From JBEKLJ01 sp050010255 (GTDB lineage: Bacteria; Acidobacteriota; Terriglobia; Bryobacterales; Bryobacteraceae): a stretch of 7,748 nt of DNA. Of the stretch, positions 1 to 5,761 are shown piece after piece (position 1 is the stretch's first letter; every line of letters begins with the position of its first letter). The position numbers and the translations under genes are program-made. The stretch covers positions 1-7,748 of the forward strand of contig JBEKLJ010000170.1 of the NCBI GenBank assembly GCA_050010255.1, written 5' to 3'. The notes under the pieces were generated by a model, which had not been told where the DNA came from, made no database searches, and saw nothing but the letters and a program-made list of their open reading frames with translations.

Positions 1-604
1 CGGAGTTCGCCAGGAACGGCGGCAACACCTCGGTGTAACCGTGCTCGCGCGTGTGCGTGTCCAGCATGAAGTTCATCAGCGCGCGCTCGAGCCTCGCGCC
101 CAAGGCCCAGTAGACGGCGAAGCGCGCGCCCGTGATCTTGGCGGCGCGCTCCAGGTCCAGAATGCCCAATTCCGGCCCGAGGTCCCAGTGCGCCTTGGGC
201 TCGAAGTCGAAGCGGCGCGGCTCGCCCCAGCGCCGCACCTCGAGGTTGTCCTCAGCGCTCTTCCCCACCGGCGCCGACTCGTGTGGCAGGTTCGGAACGC
301 CGGCCAGCTCCTGCCGGAACTCCTCGTCGAGCTTGGCCGCCTGCGCGTCCAGGGCGGTGATCTTCTCGGCCGCTTCGCGCATCTGCTGCTGCCGCTGGGC
401 GGTGTCCACGCCCTGCTTCCTGAGCCGGGCGATCTCCGCGCTCTCGGCGTTCCGCAGCGCCTTCAACCGCTCGGCCTCGGTCAGAGCGGCGCGCCGGCGC
501 GCGTCCAGGCCGCGGAACTCCTCCACGTTTAGCGTGAAACCGCGCGCAACCAAGCGCGCGGCAATCGCCTCCAGGTTCGAGCGGAAGTAGCTCAGATCGT
601 ACAT
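1..604 (-). CDS. serS: Seryl-tRNA synthetase, N-terminal 201 residues (cut by window edge)
   Basis: Charges tRNA(Ser) with serine in the cytoplasm (class II aminoacyl-tRNA synthetase). The protein starts MYDLSYFRSNLEAIAARL, the usual SerS opening. Residues about 35-100 are a long charged helical stretch (EAERLKALRNAESAEIARL, then QQQMREAAEKITALDAQ), matching the antiparallel coiled-coil arm that holds the long variable arm of tRNA(Ser). It is followed by VPNLPHESAPVGKSAEDN and the start of the catalytic core (HWDLGPELGILDLERAAK, then GARFAVYWALGARLERAL, the motif 1 region). Motifs 2 and 3 lie beyond the window. The ATG at 602-604 is chosen because it gives the family N-terminus; no good Shine-Dalgarno precedes it. 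It lies 96 bp downstream of the ExeA-like gene on the same strand, so co-transcription is possible but not shown. Confidence 0.95.
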   Translation of the reverse strand, partial: MYDLSYFRSNLEAIAARLVARGFTLNVEEFRGLDARRRAALTEAERLKALRNAESAEIARLRKQGVDTAQRQQQMREAAEKITALDAQAAKLDEEFRQELAGVPNLPHESAPVGKSAEDNLEVRRWGEPRRFDFEPKAHWDLGPELGILDLERAAKITGARFAVYWALGARLERALMNFMLDTHTREHGYTEVLPPFLANS

Positions 605-700
605 TTCAAGTAAGAATCATCGCACAGCGGGACGCTCGCGAGCGGCCTTCCCAGGCGGCGATGCCGGGTTTCCCGTCTTGCGAACCTGTTCCGGACTAAC

Positions 701-1585
701 CTACTCGCGCAAGTACGGCGCGTAGCCGCCCTCGCCCGCCTCGGCCAGGCGCGGCGCCCGCAGGCGGTGGCCCGGCCACTCCAGCCGGATGTCCTCGGAA
801 ATCTCGTCGAGCATCTTCAGCGTCGCCACTCGGCTCTCCATGGCGAAGGCCGTCAGAAGCAGGTTGCCACAAATCGCGTTGATCACCCGCGGAATGCCCT
901 GCGAGCGCAGGTGGATCTCGGTCAGCAGGTCCGGCGGGAAAACCGTCTGCTCCGGCATGCCGGCCTTGGCCAGCCGCGTCCGGATATACTCGAAGGTCTC
1001 CGGCTCGCAAAACGGGTTCAGCATGCAGCGCAGCGCCACCCGCTGCTTCAACTGGCGGAGGCTGGCCGCGTCCAGCTTGCGGTCGAACTCCGGCTGGCCC
1101 GCCAGAACGATCTGCAGCAGCTTGCCGCGCCGGTTCTCCAGGTTGCCCAGCAAACGGATTTCCTCGAGAACGTCCCACTCCAGGTTGTGCGCCTCGTCCA
1201 CGATCAGCGCCGTCGTGCGGCCCTCGCTGGCGTTCTGGACCAGCAGCTGGTTCAGCGCGATCAGCACTTCGGTCTTGGAGGTCCGCGCGCACCGCAGGTC
1301 CAGATCGTAGGCGATCATCTCGAAGAACTGCTCCACGGTGAGCCGCGAGTTGAACAGGAAGGCGAAGTCAATCCGGTGCGCCGCCAGAAGATCCTGGAGG
1401 CACTGGAGCATGGTGGTCTTGCCCGTGCCCACCTCGCCGGTCAGGACCACGAACCCCTTGCGGCTCTCCACCCCATAGATGAGGTTCGCGAGCGCCTCTT
1501 CGTGCTGCTGGCTGCGATAGAGAAAGGCGGGGTCGGGTGTTAGATTGAAGGGGCTCTCTTTGAAGCCGAAAAAGGCATTGTACAT
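701..1585 (-). CDS. ExeA/GspA-like AAA+ ATPase
   Basis: A 294-residue P-loop ATPase of the ExeA/GspA family. Members work at the inner membrane with type II secretion, pilus or exopolysaccharide export machines; which one this serves cannot be told here. The start MYNAFFGFKESPFNLTPDPA is the family signature. Walker A is GEVGTGKTT at residues 50-58, Walker B ALIVDEAHNL at 126-135, sensor 1 LLQIVLAGQPE at 157-167, a candidate arginine finger QLKQRV at 178-183, and the sensor 2 helix GIPRVINAICGNLL at 230-243. After about residue 265 only a short tail remains. There is no transmembrane segment or peptidoglycan-binding domain, so this is the short ATPase-only form, as in exosortase-associated versions. 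The ATG at 1583-1585 gives the conserved N-terminus. It lies upstream of serS on the same strand and is divergent from the DAHP synthase gene. Confidence 0.88.
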   Translation of the reverse strand: MYNAFFGFKESPFNLTPDPAFLYRSQQHEEALANLIYGVESRKGFVVLTGEVGTGKTTMLQCLQDLLAAHRIDFAFLFNSRLTVEQFFEMIAYDLDLRCARTSKTEVLIALNQLLVQNASEGRTTALIVDEAHNLEWDVLEEIRLLGNLENRRGKLLQIVLAGQPEFDRKLDAASLRQLKQRVALRCMLNPFCEPETFEYIRTRLAKAGMPEQTVFPPDLLTEIHLRSQGIPRVINAICGNLLLTAFAMESRVATLKMLDEISEDIRLEWPGHRLRAPRLAEAGEGGYAPYLRE

Positions 1586-2019
1586 GCGGTTCTCACATCC
1601 CTACCGCCTACTGCTAACGCTTTTATTCTAACATGCGGGGGAGAGATGCCCGCTCATGCGCGGGCCGCGTGATCCGTCCGTAAGCCGGCGCGGCTCCTGT
1701 TGTGGCGCACGTCTTCAGCGTGTAGCGTCGGCTTCAGCCGACGTCTGGCACAACGCTTCCCGGGCCTGTCACCGCACTCGCCCTGCGTCGCCGGGAGTGG
1801 CGACGCGGCAGGCAAAAGTGCCCGCGCTACGGCGAGCGCTGGCTGCACCCGCTGGGTGGATGCCGCATTCCTGGGCACCGCCCCGGTCGACTGAGTTCGT
1901 GCCCGCCGCGCCGGCTCACGGACGGATTACGGAGGCGCGCGTTCAGGCAGCGGCTCTGGTACCTTGTTGCATGGTGGCGGCCCCGGGCCCGGGCGTTCGC
2001 GGGCAGGCGCCGTTGACAT
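1586..2019. other. Divergent intergenic region, gene-free
   Basis: This 434-bp stretch separates the divergent ExeA-like and DAHP synthase genes and must hold both promoters. I see no convincing protein gene: the short open frames on both strands are low-complexity Arg/Ala/Pro translations of GC-rich DNA. Most of it is the fold-back repeat annotated separately. A hairpin GCCCGC/GCGGGC sits at 1648-1665, just outside the repeat arms. On the minus strand TAGAAT (1625-1630) is a possible -10 box for the ExeA-like gene, but no matching -35 is visible. Confidence 0.6.
1668..1931. repeat. Fold-back intergenic repeat with 27-bp inverted arms
   Basis: The arms 1668-1694 and 1905-1931 are inverted copies of each other, 25 of 27 positions pairing (shared core ACGGACGGAT read outward). 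Between them lie more hairpins: CACG/CGTG around TCTTCAG (1709-1723), CGTCGGC-TTCA-GCCGACG (1726-1743, perfect 7-bp stem) and GCGTCGCC-GGGAGT-GGCGACGC (1785-1806, perfect 8-bp stem). No open reading frame is convincing. The layout suits a non-autonomous dispersed repeat (MITE- or REP/BIME-like). I recall similar strings between genes in Acidobacteriota, but cannot search. No target-site duplication was identified, so the outer limits are uncertain. Confidence 0.6.
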
Positions 2020-3384
2020 ATGGCGACGAAAGCAGAGACGGGTGAGTGGTCGCCCTCGTCCTGGAGAGCCAAGCCCGCGGCGCAGCAGCCGGTATACCGG
2101 TCCGAGGCCGAAGTCGCTGGCGTCATCGAGCAGATCTCGAAACTGCCCCCGCTGGTCACCTCCTGGGAGATTGACGCCCTCAGAGCCCAACTGGCGGAAG
2201 CGGCGCGTGGGGAGCGGTTTCTGCTTCAAGGCGGCGATTGCGCGGAGAGCTTCGACGAGTGCACATCGAACACCATCACCAACCAGCTCAAGATCCTGCT
2301 GCAGATGAGCCTGGTGCTCGTTCACGACGGCGATAAGCCGGTCATCCGCGTGGGCCGGGTGGCCGGCCAGTTCGCCAAGCCGCGGTCCGAAGCATTCGAG
2401 ACTCGATCCGGCATCACCCTGCCAAGTTACCGCGGTGACCTCATCAACCGGACCGAGTTCACAGCGGAGGCCCGGGAACCCGATCCGCAGCTCATGCTCC
2501 GCGGTTACGAGCGCGCCGCCTTGAAGTTGAATTTCATCCGCGCCCTGGTGGGCCGCGGTTTTGCGGACCCGCACCACCTGGAATACTGGGATCTCGCCTT
2601 CGTCACGGATTCTCCGATGGCGGAAGAGTATCGCCGCACCGCCAGGAGCATCGGCGAATCGCTGCGGTTCATGGAGGGTCTGCTGGGAGTGAACCCGAGC
2701 GAGTTGCGTTGGGTGGATTTCTTCACGAGCCACGAAGGCATTCACCTGCCCTACGAGCAGGCGCAAACCCGGCGCGTGCCGCGGCGCGAGGGCTGGTACA
2801 ACCTGTCCACGCATTTCCCGTGGATCGGCATGCGGACCGCCGATCCGGGGGGCGCGCACGTGGAATACTTCCGCGGGATCCGCAACCCGATCGCGGTCAA
2901 GGTCGGGCCCGCTGTGACGCCCGCGGCGCTCATAGAGCTCATCCGAATTCTGCACCCCGACGATGAGCCCGGCCGCCTCACCCTCATCCACCGTTTCGGA
3001 AGCGAGCGCATCGGCGACTGCCTGCCGCCCCTGATCGAGGCCGTCCAGTCAACCGGGAAGACCGTGCTGTGGTGCTGCGATCCGATGCACGCCAACACGC
3101 GGGTGACCGCCGACGGCTACAAGACGCGCAATTTCGAGGACGTCCTGGGCGAACTCGACCAGGCCTTCGACATTCATGCCGAGTATGGCGTCTGTCTGGG
3201 CGGCGTTCACATCGAGCTGACGGGCGACGACGTGACCGAATGCATCGGCGGCGCGCGCGGTCTCGACGAGGCCGGCTTGAAGCGGGCTTACAGGTCTTCA
3301 CTTGATCCGAGACTCAACTACGAGCAGTCGATCGAGATGGCCATGTTCATCGCCCGCGAGCTGCGGGCTTTTGGAAGACCCTGA
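2020..3384 (+). CDS. aroG: Class II 3-deoxy-7-phosphoheptulonate (DAHP) synthase
   Basis: Condenses phosphoenolpyruvate with erythrose 4-phosphate to DAHP, the first step of the shikimate/aromatic amino acid pathway, in the cytoplasm. The 454 residues match the plant-type (class II) family: FLLQGGDCAESF at 67-78, RVGRVAGQFAKPRS at 110-123, FFTSHEGIHLPYEQA at 234-248, KVGP at 294-297, CCDPMHANT at 352-360, GGVHIELTGDDVTEC at 394-408 and DPRLNYEQSIEMA at 429-441. The likely metal ligands are Cys74, His357, Glu399 and Asp429. Their spacing (283, 42, 30) nearly equals that of Cys87/His369/Glu411/Asp441 in the Mycobacterium tuberculosis enzyme. The long N-terminal regulatory extension of that enzyme is mostly absent, so feedback control may differ. 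An in-frame TGA at 2014-2016 makes the ATG at 2020 the first possible start; there is no clear Shine-Dalgarno. Gene symbols vary for this class. The cassette array begins 11 bp after the stop. Confidence 0.96.
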   Translation: MATKAETGEWSPSSWRAKPAAQQPVYRSEAEVAGVIEQISKLPPLVTSWEIDALRAQLAEAARGERFLLQGGDCAESFDECTSNTITNQLKILLQMSLVLVHDGDKPVIRVGRVAGQFAKPRSEAFETRSGITLPSYRGDLINRTEFTAEAREPDPQLMLRGYERAALKLNFIRALVGRGFADPHHLEYWDLAFVTDSPMAEEYRRTARSIGESLRFMEGLLGVNPSELRWVDFFTSHEGIHLPYEQAQTRRVPRREGWYNLSTHFPWIGMRTADPGGAHVEYFRGIRNPIAVKVGPAVTPAALIELIRILHPDDEPGRLTLIHRFGSERIGDCLPPLIEAVQSTGKTVLWCCDPMHANTRVTADGYKTRNFEDVLGELDQAFDIHAEYGVCLGGVHIELTGDDVTECIGGARGLDEAGLKRAYRSSLDPRLNYEQSIEMAMFIARELRAFGRP

Positions 3385-3395
3385 GACGGGCGTCG

Positions 3396-3460
3396 TGGCA
3401 GTTTCGTTTTAGGCCGGCCGCGACGCGGTTTGCACAGATCGGCCTAATCAAGAGTTAGGC
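3396..3460 (+). repeat. attI-like site, copy 1 (65-bp direct repeat)
   Basis: This 65-bp stretch recurs at 5653-5717 with 6 mismatches and no gaps. It ends in GCCTAATCAAGAGTTAGGC, i.e. the integron core GTTAGGC (3454-3460, consensus GTTRRRY) preceded after a 5-nt gap by its near inverse GCCTAAT (3442-3448). From memory, class 1 attI1 ends CCTAA-6 nt-GTTAGGC, and the spacing here is identical. Unlike an attC, there is no RYYYAAC box 40-100 bp upstream and no long stem, only a short GGCCGGCC palindrome. Cassette 1 would begin inside the core at the G/TT cut (3454/3455). No integrase gene is in the window. Confidence 0.6.
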
Positions 3461-3487
3461 TGACGGATATGGGAAACTGGAGGCAGG

Positions 3488-3676
3488 TTGAAAGTCAGGG
3501 ATCTGATACGTCTGCTGGAGGACGACGGATGGCGACTGGCGCGAACCCGAGGAAGCCACAAGCAGCTCAAGCAGCCGAGCAGGTCCGGCACTGTCACGGT
3601 GGCTGGGAAACCAGGCGTTGACGTCCCACCAGGCACGCTGAACGCCGTCCTCAAACAGGCCGGCCTGAAGAAGTGA
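3488..3676 (+). CDS. hicA: HicA-family mRNA interferase toxin
   Basis: Small toxin with a double-stranded-RNA-binding-like fold that cleaves mRNA and blocks growth when its antitoxin is lost. The 62 residues are full length for the family: MKVRDLIRLLEDDGW at 1-15, RGSHKQLKQP at 21-30 with the presumed catalytic His24, TVTVAGKPGVDVPPGTL at 35-51, and LKQAGLKK at the end. The start is TTG at 3488-3490, chosen because it gives the family's MKV N-terminus; GGAGG lies at 3479-3483. The nearby ATG at 3469 is in another frame. It is the first gene of cassette 1, starting 27 bp after the attI-like core, and precedes hicB by 10 bp in the usual toxin-first order. Confidence 0.93.
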   Translation: MKVRDLIRLLEDDGWRLARTRGSHKQLKQPSRSGTVTVAGKPGVDVPPGTLNAVLKQAGLKK

Positions 3677-3686
3677 GGAACACCGG

Positions 3687-3902
3687 ATGCGTTACATGGT
3701 GGTAATCGAGCGTGGAGACAAGAGCTGGGGAGCTCACGTCCCAGACCTCCCCGGTTGCGTTGCCGTGGGCGAGACCAGGGACGAAGTGGTGCAACTTATC
3801 CGCGAGGCCATTGACCTCCACATTGACGGCCTGAGGCAGGATGGTCTCCCCGTCCCCCCGTCAAGTTCCCAAAGTGAGTTCGTCGAAGTCAGCGCAGCCT
3901 AA
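3687..3902 (+). CDS. hicB: HicB-family antitoxin (short form)
   Basis: Antitoxin that binds and blocks HicA. The 71 residues carry the HicB degraded-RNase-H fold: MRYMVVIERGDKSWGAHVPDLPGC at the N-terminus, the VAVGETRDEVVQLIREAIDLHIDGL helix, then the GLPVPPSSS loop typical of the family. The protein ends just after this domain, so it lacks the C-terminal helix-turn-helix or ribbon-helix-helix found in longer HicB proteins; autoregulation by this protein alone is doubtful. GAGGA at 3675-3679 serves as ribosome binding site, 7 nt before the ATG and overlapping the hicA stop region, which suggests translational coupling. Its TAA stop (3900-3902) lies inside the first box of the following attC, as is common for cassette genes. 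Confidence 0.92.
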   Translation: MRYMVVIERGDKSWGAHVPDLPGCVAVGETRDEVVQLIREAIDLHIDGLRQDGLPVPPSSSQSEFVEVSAA

Positions 3903-3960
3903 CAGGGCGCTGCGGGCGACGGCCAGAACCGGGCCGCGCCCGAGCACCCGGTCGTTAGGC
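3897..3960 (+). repeat. attC-like recombination site of cassette 1
   Basis: A 64-bp hairpin site with integron attC layout. R'' is GCCTAAC (3897-3903, RYYYAAC) and R' is GTTAGGC (3954-3960, GTTRRRY); they pair perfectly over 7 bp. Inside, GGGCGCTGCGGGCG pairs with CGCCCGAGCACCC, leaving one extra G on the 5' arm and one C-A mismatch. After a second extra base (A), CGGCC pairs with GGCCG around a 7-nt loop. Unequal spacers (A versus GGTC) separate core and stem. Extra bases confined to one arm are the feature by which integron integrases choose the strand. The predicted cut is between 3954 and 3955. Confidence 0.85.
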
Positions 3961-4011
3961 TTTTGGATCGGCGAATGCCAATGTCAATCGCTGTCGAAAC
4001 ACAGGACGAAC

Positions 4012-4548
4012 ATGGCTAAGAGACCCTTTCCTCTGTCCAAGGTCTATGGCTTGCTCGAACCGGGGCCGGTCGTCATGGTGACGACCGCCTCCCGTCGGCG
4101 CCCAAACATCATGACCATGTCGTGGCACACCATGATCGAATTTGAGCCGCCGCTGGTCGGTTGCGTCATCAGCAATCGCAACTATTCCTTCGGCCTGTTG
4201 CAGGCGAGCAACGAATGCGTCATCAACATTCCCACAGTGGAGATAATTGAAAAGGTCGTGGGTTGCGGCAATACGTCGGGTGCGAGAATCGACAAGTTCG
4301 AGAGGTTTGGCCTCACCCCCAAGCCTGCTGCGCGAGTTGGCGCACCTCTCATCGAGGAGTGCTATGCAAATCTCGAGTGCCGGGTGGCCGACACGAGCAT
4401 GGTGGCCAGCTATTGCTTGTTTGTCCTTGAAGTCGTCAAAGCGTGGATCGACCCCGCGGTGAAACGGCCGCAGACGATCCATCATCTTGGAAAAGGCAAC
4501 TTCATGGTTGCCGGTGAAAGAATCAAGCTGAGGTCGAAGATGAAGTAG
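4012..4548 (+). CDS. Flavin reductase-like FMN-binding protein
   Basis: A 178-residue protein of the flavin reductase-like family (FMN-binding split barrel; Pfam Flavin_Reduct type). Such proteins bind FMN and pass electrons from NAD(P)H to flavin or to a partner oxygenase; the substrate here is unknown. Seen: PFPLSKVYGLLEPGPVVMVT (6-25), the conserved NIMTMSWHTMIEFEPPLVGC (32-51) that lines the flavin site, FGLLQASNECVINIP (60-74), KVVGCGNTSGARIDKFERFG (81-100), and PLIEECYANLECRV (112-125) followed by LFVLEVVKAWID. The ATG at 4012 is chosen because AGGA (4003-4006) precedes it by 5 nt and the family N-terminus fits. The frame stays open upstream to 3841, but that would run through the attC and overlap hicB. 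It is the only gene of cassette 2, 51 bp after its start. Confidence 0.9.
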   Translation: MAKRPFPLSKVYGLLEPGPVVMVTTASRRRPNIMTMSWHTMIEFEPPLVGCVISNRNYSFGLLQASNECVINIPTVEIIEKVVGCGNTSGARIDKFERFGLTPKPAARVGAPLIEECYANLECRVADTSMVASYCLFVLEVVKAWIDPAVKRPQTIHHLGKGNFMVAGERIKLRSKMK

Positions 4549-4577
4549 CGCCGAGACGCCTCCTCACCAGGCGTGAG

Positions 4578-4635
4578 GCCTAACATTGTGTTCCGGCGGA
4601 CTGCCTACGGCAGCCGCTGAAGTCAGGCGTTCGGT
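4578..4635 (+). repeat. attC-like recombination site of cassette 2
   Basis: A 58-bp site, close to the classical 59-base-element length. R'' is GCCTAAC (4578-4584). The R' position holds GTTCGGT (4629-4635), which departs from GTTRRRY by one base (C for purine). The stem pairs CTGCC with GGCAG, then has an extra A on the 5' arm, GCGG with CCGC, G-T, C-G, an extra C on the 5' arm and TT with AA, around a TAC loop. Two extra bases on the same arm match the attC of cassette 1. It lies 29 bp after the flavin reductase stop. The predicted cut is at 4629/4630. Confidence 0.72.
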
Positions 4636-4682
4636 GCAGGTGAGCCGGTGGTGGGAAGAAGCCCAAATTCGGGAGGAGAAAG

Positions 4683-5390
4683 ATGAGTAGATCTGGTTGC
4701 TCGTGCGTGGCTGTAGCGGCAGTCTTCTTGGCGGGAGCTCTGGCTAGCGCTCAGCCGAGACTGCCGAAAGAGACAATTCCACAGGACCTGCCCTCTGAAA
4801 TCCGCGCGCTTCTGGAGCAGTGCTACGCGTCCGCCCCGTCGGCTCGCGGATCTGCCGCGCGAACTCGCGGAGACGCGGCCAAGAGCCTGGGGCAACTGAA
4901 GGAGAAGGCGGCGCCCGCCGTCCCCTTTCTCATTTCCATGCTGGGCGACAACGTGGGCTACACGGAGTCGACCAGGGTCGGCCAAACGATGATCTTTGGG
5001 ATTTCCAGCCCCGGACGCCACGCCGCAGTTGCCTTGGGTTCGATTGGAAGTGCGGCCGTCGAGCCGCTGCTCAAGGTCCTCGAAGCCGCGGAAGGCCCTA
5101 ACCGGGACAAGGCCGCTCTGGCCCTTGGAATCGCCAAGGACCCGAGGGCCGTCCCACCTCTGATTGAAGCTCTGGCCGGCCAGGACGCACGGTTGCGCAG
5201 CGAGGCGGCGACGGCGCTGGGAGGCTTGAAGGATCAGCGGGCAGTGGCGCCCTTGATTGGCGCGCTCAGCGACCCAGACGAAGCGGTCTCGAGCGCGGCC
5301 CAGGAAGCGCTGGGGCAACTAACGGCCCAGAAGTTCGGCAAGAATCAGGCGCGCTGGCAGGCGTGGTGGCAGGCCCACAAGAAGCAATGA
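4683..5390 (+). CDS. Exported HEAT-repeat protein
   Basis: A 235-residue protein with a Sec signal peptide (residues 1-23: short positive start MSRSGC, hydrophobic VAVAAVFLAGALASA, likely cut after ASA), so it acts outside the cytoplasm. The rest is helical repeat: an early repeat around AARTRGDAAKSLGQLKEKAAPAVPFLISML (58-87), then RHAAVALGSIGSAAVEPLLKVLE (112-134), DKAALALGIAKDPRAVPPLIEAL (142-164), RSEAATALGGLKDQRAVAPLIGAL (172-195) and SSAAQEALGQLT (203-214), the HEAT / PBS-lyase-type pattern with Ala-rich helices. The tail has WQAWWQAHKKQ, common in such acidobacterial or planctomycete proteins. No catalytic residues are visible; a protein-binding scaffold role is inferred. A strong GGGAGGAG ends 5 nt before the ATG. 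It is the gene of cassette 3, starting 47 bp after the attC core. Confidence 0.85.
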   Translation: MSRSGCSCVAVAAVFLAGALASAQPRLPKETIPQDLPSEIRALLEQCYASAPSARGSAARTRGDAAKSLGQLKEKAAPAVPFLISMLGDNVGYTESTRVGQTMIFGISSPGRHAAVALGSIGSAAVEPLLKVLEAAEGPNRDKAALALGIAKDPRAVPPLIEALAGQDARLRSEAATALGGLKDQRAVAPLIGALSDPDEAVSSAAQEALGQLTAQKFGKNQARWQAWWQAHKKQ

Positions 5391-5392
5391 GC

Positions 5393-5575
5393 TAGCCCGA
5401 TCTTCTCACACGCCTTCGGCTGCGGCTTGCGGGAGGCCGGCATCTTCTGCGTTGCGCTCGGGGTGAGTCCTCGCCGTACTGTTCAAGTACGCCTGCGGGC
5501 TCACCCCGTCGCGCGCCTTGAATCTACCGGCCTCGCGCGGCGCCTCGCTTCGAATGGTGTGAGAAGATCGGGCTA
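5393..5575. mobile_element. MITE-like fold-back element, 183 bp
   Basis: Bounded by a perfect 19-bp inverted repeat, TAGCCCGATCTTCTCACAC (5393-5411) and its complement (5557-5575). The interior is also imperfectly self-complementary: GAGGCCGG on the left pairs with CCGGCCTC on the right, CGGGGTGAG with CTCACCCCG, and the tip is a CGTACT/AGTACG hairpin. No protein gene is convincing; open frames through it are translations of the palindrome. Size and structure fit a non-autonomous miniature inverted-repeat element. It begins 2 bp after the HEAT-repeat stop codon, where an attC would be expected. No clear target-site duplication is seen (flanks GAGC and TGTC). Confidence 0.7.
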
Positions 5576-5652
5576 TGTCCCGGCGGCACGCCGTCGGTGA
5601 TGCACGGGCCAGGGCGCCTTCCAGCCGCTGGTCCGCGGGGCGGCCCGGCCGC

Positions 5653-5717
5653 TGGCGGTTTCGTTTTAGGCCGGCCGGGACGGGGTTTACACAGATCTGC
5701 CTAATCAAGAGTTAGAC
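5653..5717 (+). repeat. attI-like site, copy 2 (65-bp direct repeat)
   Basis: Second copy of the 65-bp site at 3396-3460, 59 of 65 positions identical with no gap. It ends in GCCTAATCAAGAGTTAGAC; the core GTTAGAC (5711-5717) still fits GTTRRRY. The homology starts at TGGC and stops exactly at the end of the core: the DNA before and after is unrelated to copy 1, as expected for recombination sites rather than a larger duplication. CACAGATC inside the site (5690-5697) recurs just after it (5723-5730), which copy 1 lacks. It leads the gene at 5762. Confidence 0.6.
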
Positions 5718-5761
5718 CGCATCACAGATCAGTTCGCGACCGGCAAAGTGGAGGGCACGCA

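Noticed and set aside
633..644. 12-bp perfect palindrome CGCTCGCGAGCG between serS and the ExeA-like gene
   Set aside because: Short, no loop and no T tract; likely chance in GC-rich DNA.
2013..2018. Perfect TTGACA just before the DAHP synthase start
   Set aside because: A matching -10 box would fall inside the coding region and none is seen there; probably chance.
1927..2991. Long open frame on the minus strand (354 codons) antisense to DAHP synthase
   Set aside because: It is the complement of a well-recognised conserved gene and shows no family features.
3396..3460. Cassette promoter inside the attI-like repeat (TTGCAC or TTTACA as -35)
   Set aside because: No acceptable -10 box at 16-18 bp in either copy.
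3841..4011. N-terminal extension of the flavin reductase frame
   Set aside because: It would overlap hicB and run through the attC hairpin; the family start and ribosome binding site are at 4012.
5406..5708. Minus-strand 100-codon open frame across the MITE-like element
   Set aside because: It is a translation of the palindromic element and the attI-like repeat.
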